From: Bdellovibrionales bacterium
GTDB lineage: Bacteria; Bdellovibrionota; UBA1018
Reading direction: 5' to 3'
Length of the DNA stretch: 15,770 nt
NCBI GenBank assembly: GCA_018968995.1
Contig: JAGWZD010000018.1
Location: forward strand, 1 to 15,770
The notes under the pieces are model-generated. The model made no database searches and had not been told where the DNA came from. It saw only the letters and a program-made list of their open reading frames with translations. Of this stretch, positions 15,688 to 15,770 are shown piece after piece. The translations under genes and the position numbers were made by a program. Position 1 is the first letter of the stretch. The number at the start of each line of letters is the position of its first letter.

Positions 15688-15770
15688 AAATCGGGACCGC
15701 TTTTCAGCTCTCGTTCGGTTTTCTCGCGCTCCAAACGGTCCATTTCGGTACGAATCGCGATAATTCGGCC
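15684..15770 (-). CDS. C-terminal end of an unidentified protein, cut by window edge
   Basis: On the minus strand the last 28 codons before a TAA (15686-15684) read as an open frame rich in charged residues, with RTEMDRLEREKTEREL followed by KSGPDF. The pattern suggests a helical, possibly coiled-coil C-terminus. The stop sits against the stop of the HEAT-repeat gene, a tail-to-tail arrangement like truB/hflX. The fragment is too short for a family assignment, and another minus frame is also open, so this call is tentative. Confidence 0.5.
   Translation of the reverse strand, partial: GRIIAIRTEMDRLEREKTERELKSGPDF

Overview
This window is a chromosomal housekeeping segment of a bacterium. The gene order (rimP-nusA-infB-rbfA-truB) and the style of the proteins suggest a proteobacterium-like or Bdellovibrionota/deltaproteobacterial lineage. 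That placement is an inference from gene content and general sequence character, not from any search. No mobile element, CRISPR array, integrase or phage gene is visible, and coding density is very high, with several overlapping genes.

Left block (1-4450, all minus strand). Read in the direction of transcription, it holds a secreted c-type cytochrome-like protein, glutamyl-tRNA synthetase (gltX), a divergent methionyl-tRNA synthetase (metG) whose start shares one base with the gltX stop, and a tRNA-Gln(CUG) cut by the window edge. The spacing fits one transcription unit devoted mainly to tRNA charging. A candidate promoter lies directly in front of the cytochrome gene.

Central block (about 4451-10956, plus strand). 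A 158-base divergent spacer leads into rimP, nusA, infB, rbfA and truB, the classical translation/transcription operon: 30S maturation (RimP, RbfA), transcription elongation/termination (NusA), initiation (IF2) and tRNA pseudouridine-55 synthesis (TruB). The spacer contains a textbook intrinsic terminator on the plus strand just before rimP, with no plus-strand gene upstream. An upstream run of eight G can pair with the terminator's 3' arm. This looks like an attenuator that could let NusA control its own operon, and it is the most interesting regulatory signal in the window.

Right block (10946-15770). hflX (ribosome-associated GTPase, minus strand) converges on truB and overlaps it by 11 bases. 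Divergent from hflX is a plus-strand group: a class IV PLP aminotransferase, an inositol-monophosphatase-family phosphatase (ATGA overlap), a membrane-anchored coiled-coil protein, and an exported HEAT-repeat protein that overlaps the coiled-coil gene by 8 bases. The last 87 bases carry the C-terminus of a minus-strand gene whose stop overlaps the HEAT gene's stop.

Most genes are standard core genes. The points worth a second look are the rimP leader attenuator, the altered methionine pocket and insertion in MetG, two promoters that would give leaderless mRNAs, the unusual heme protein, and the uncharacterised coiled-coil/HEAT pair.
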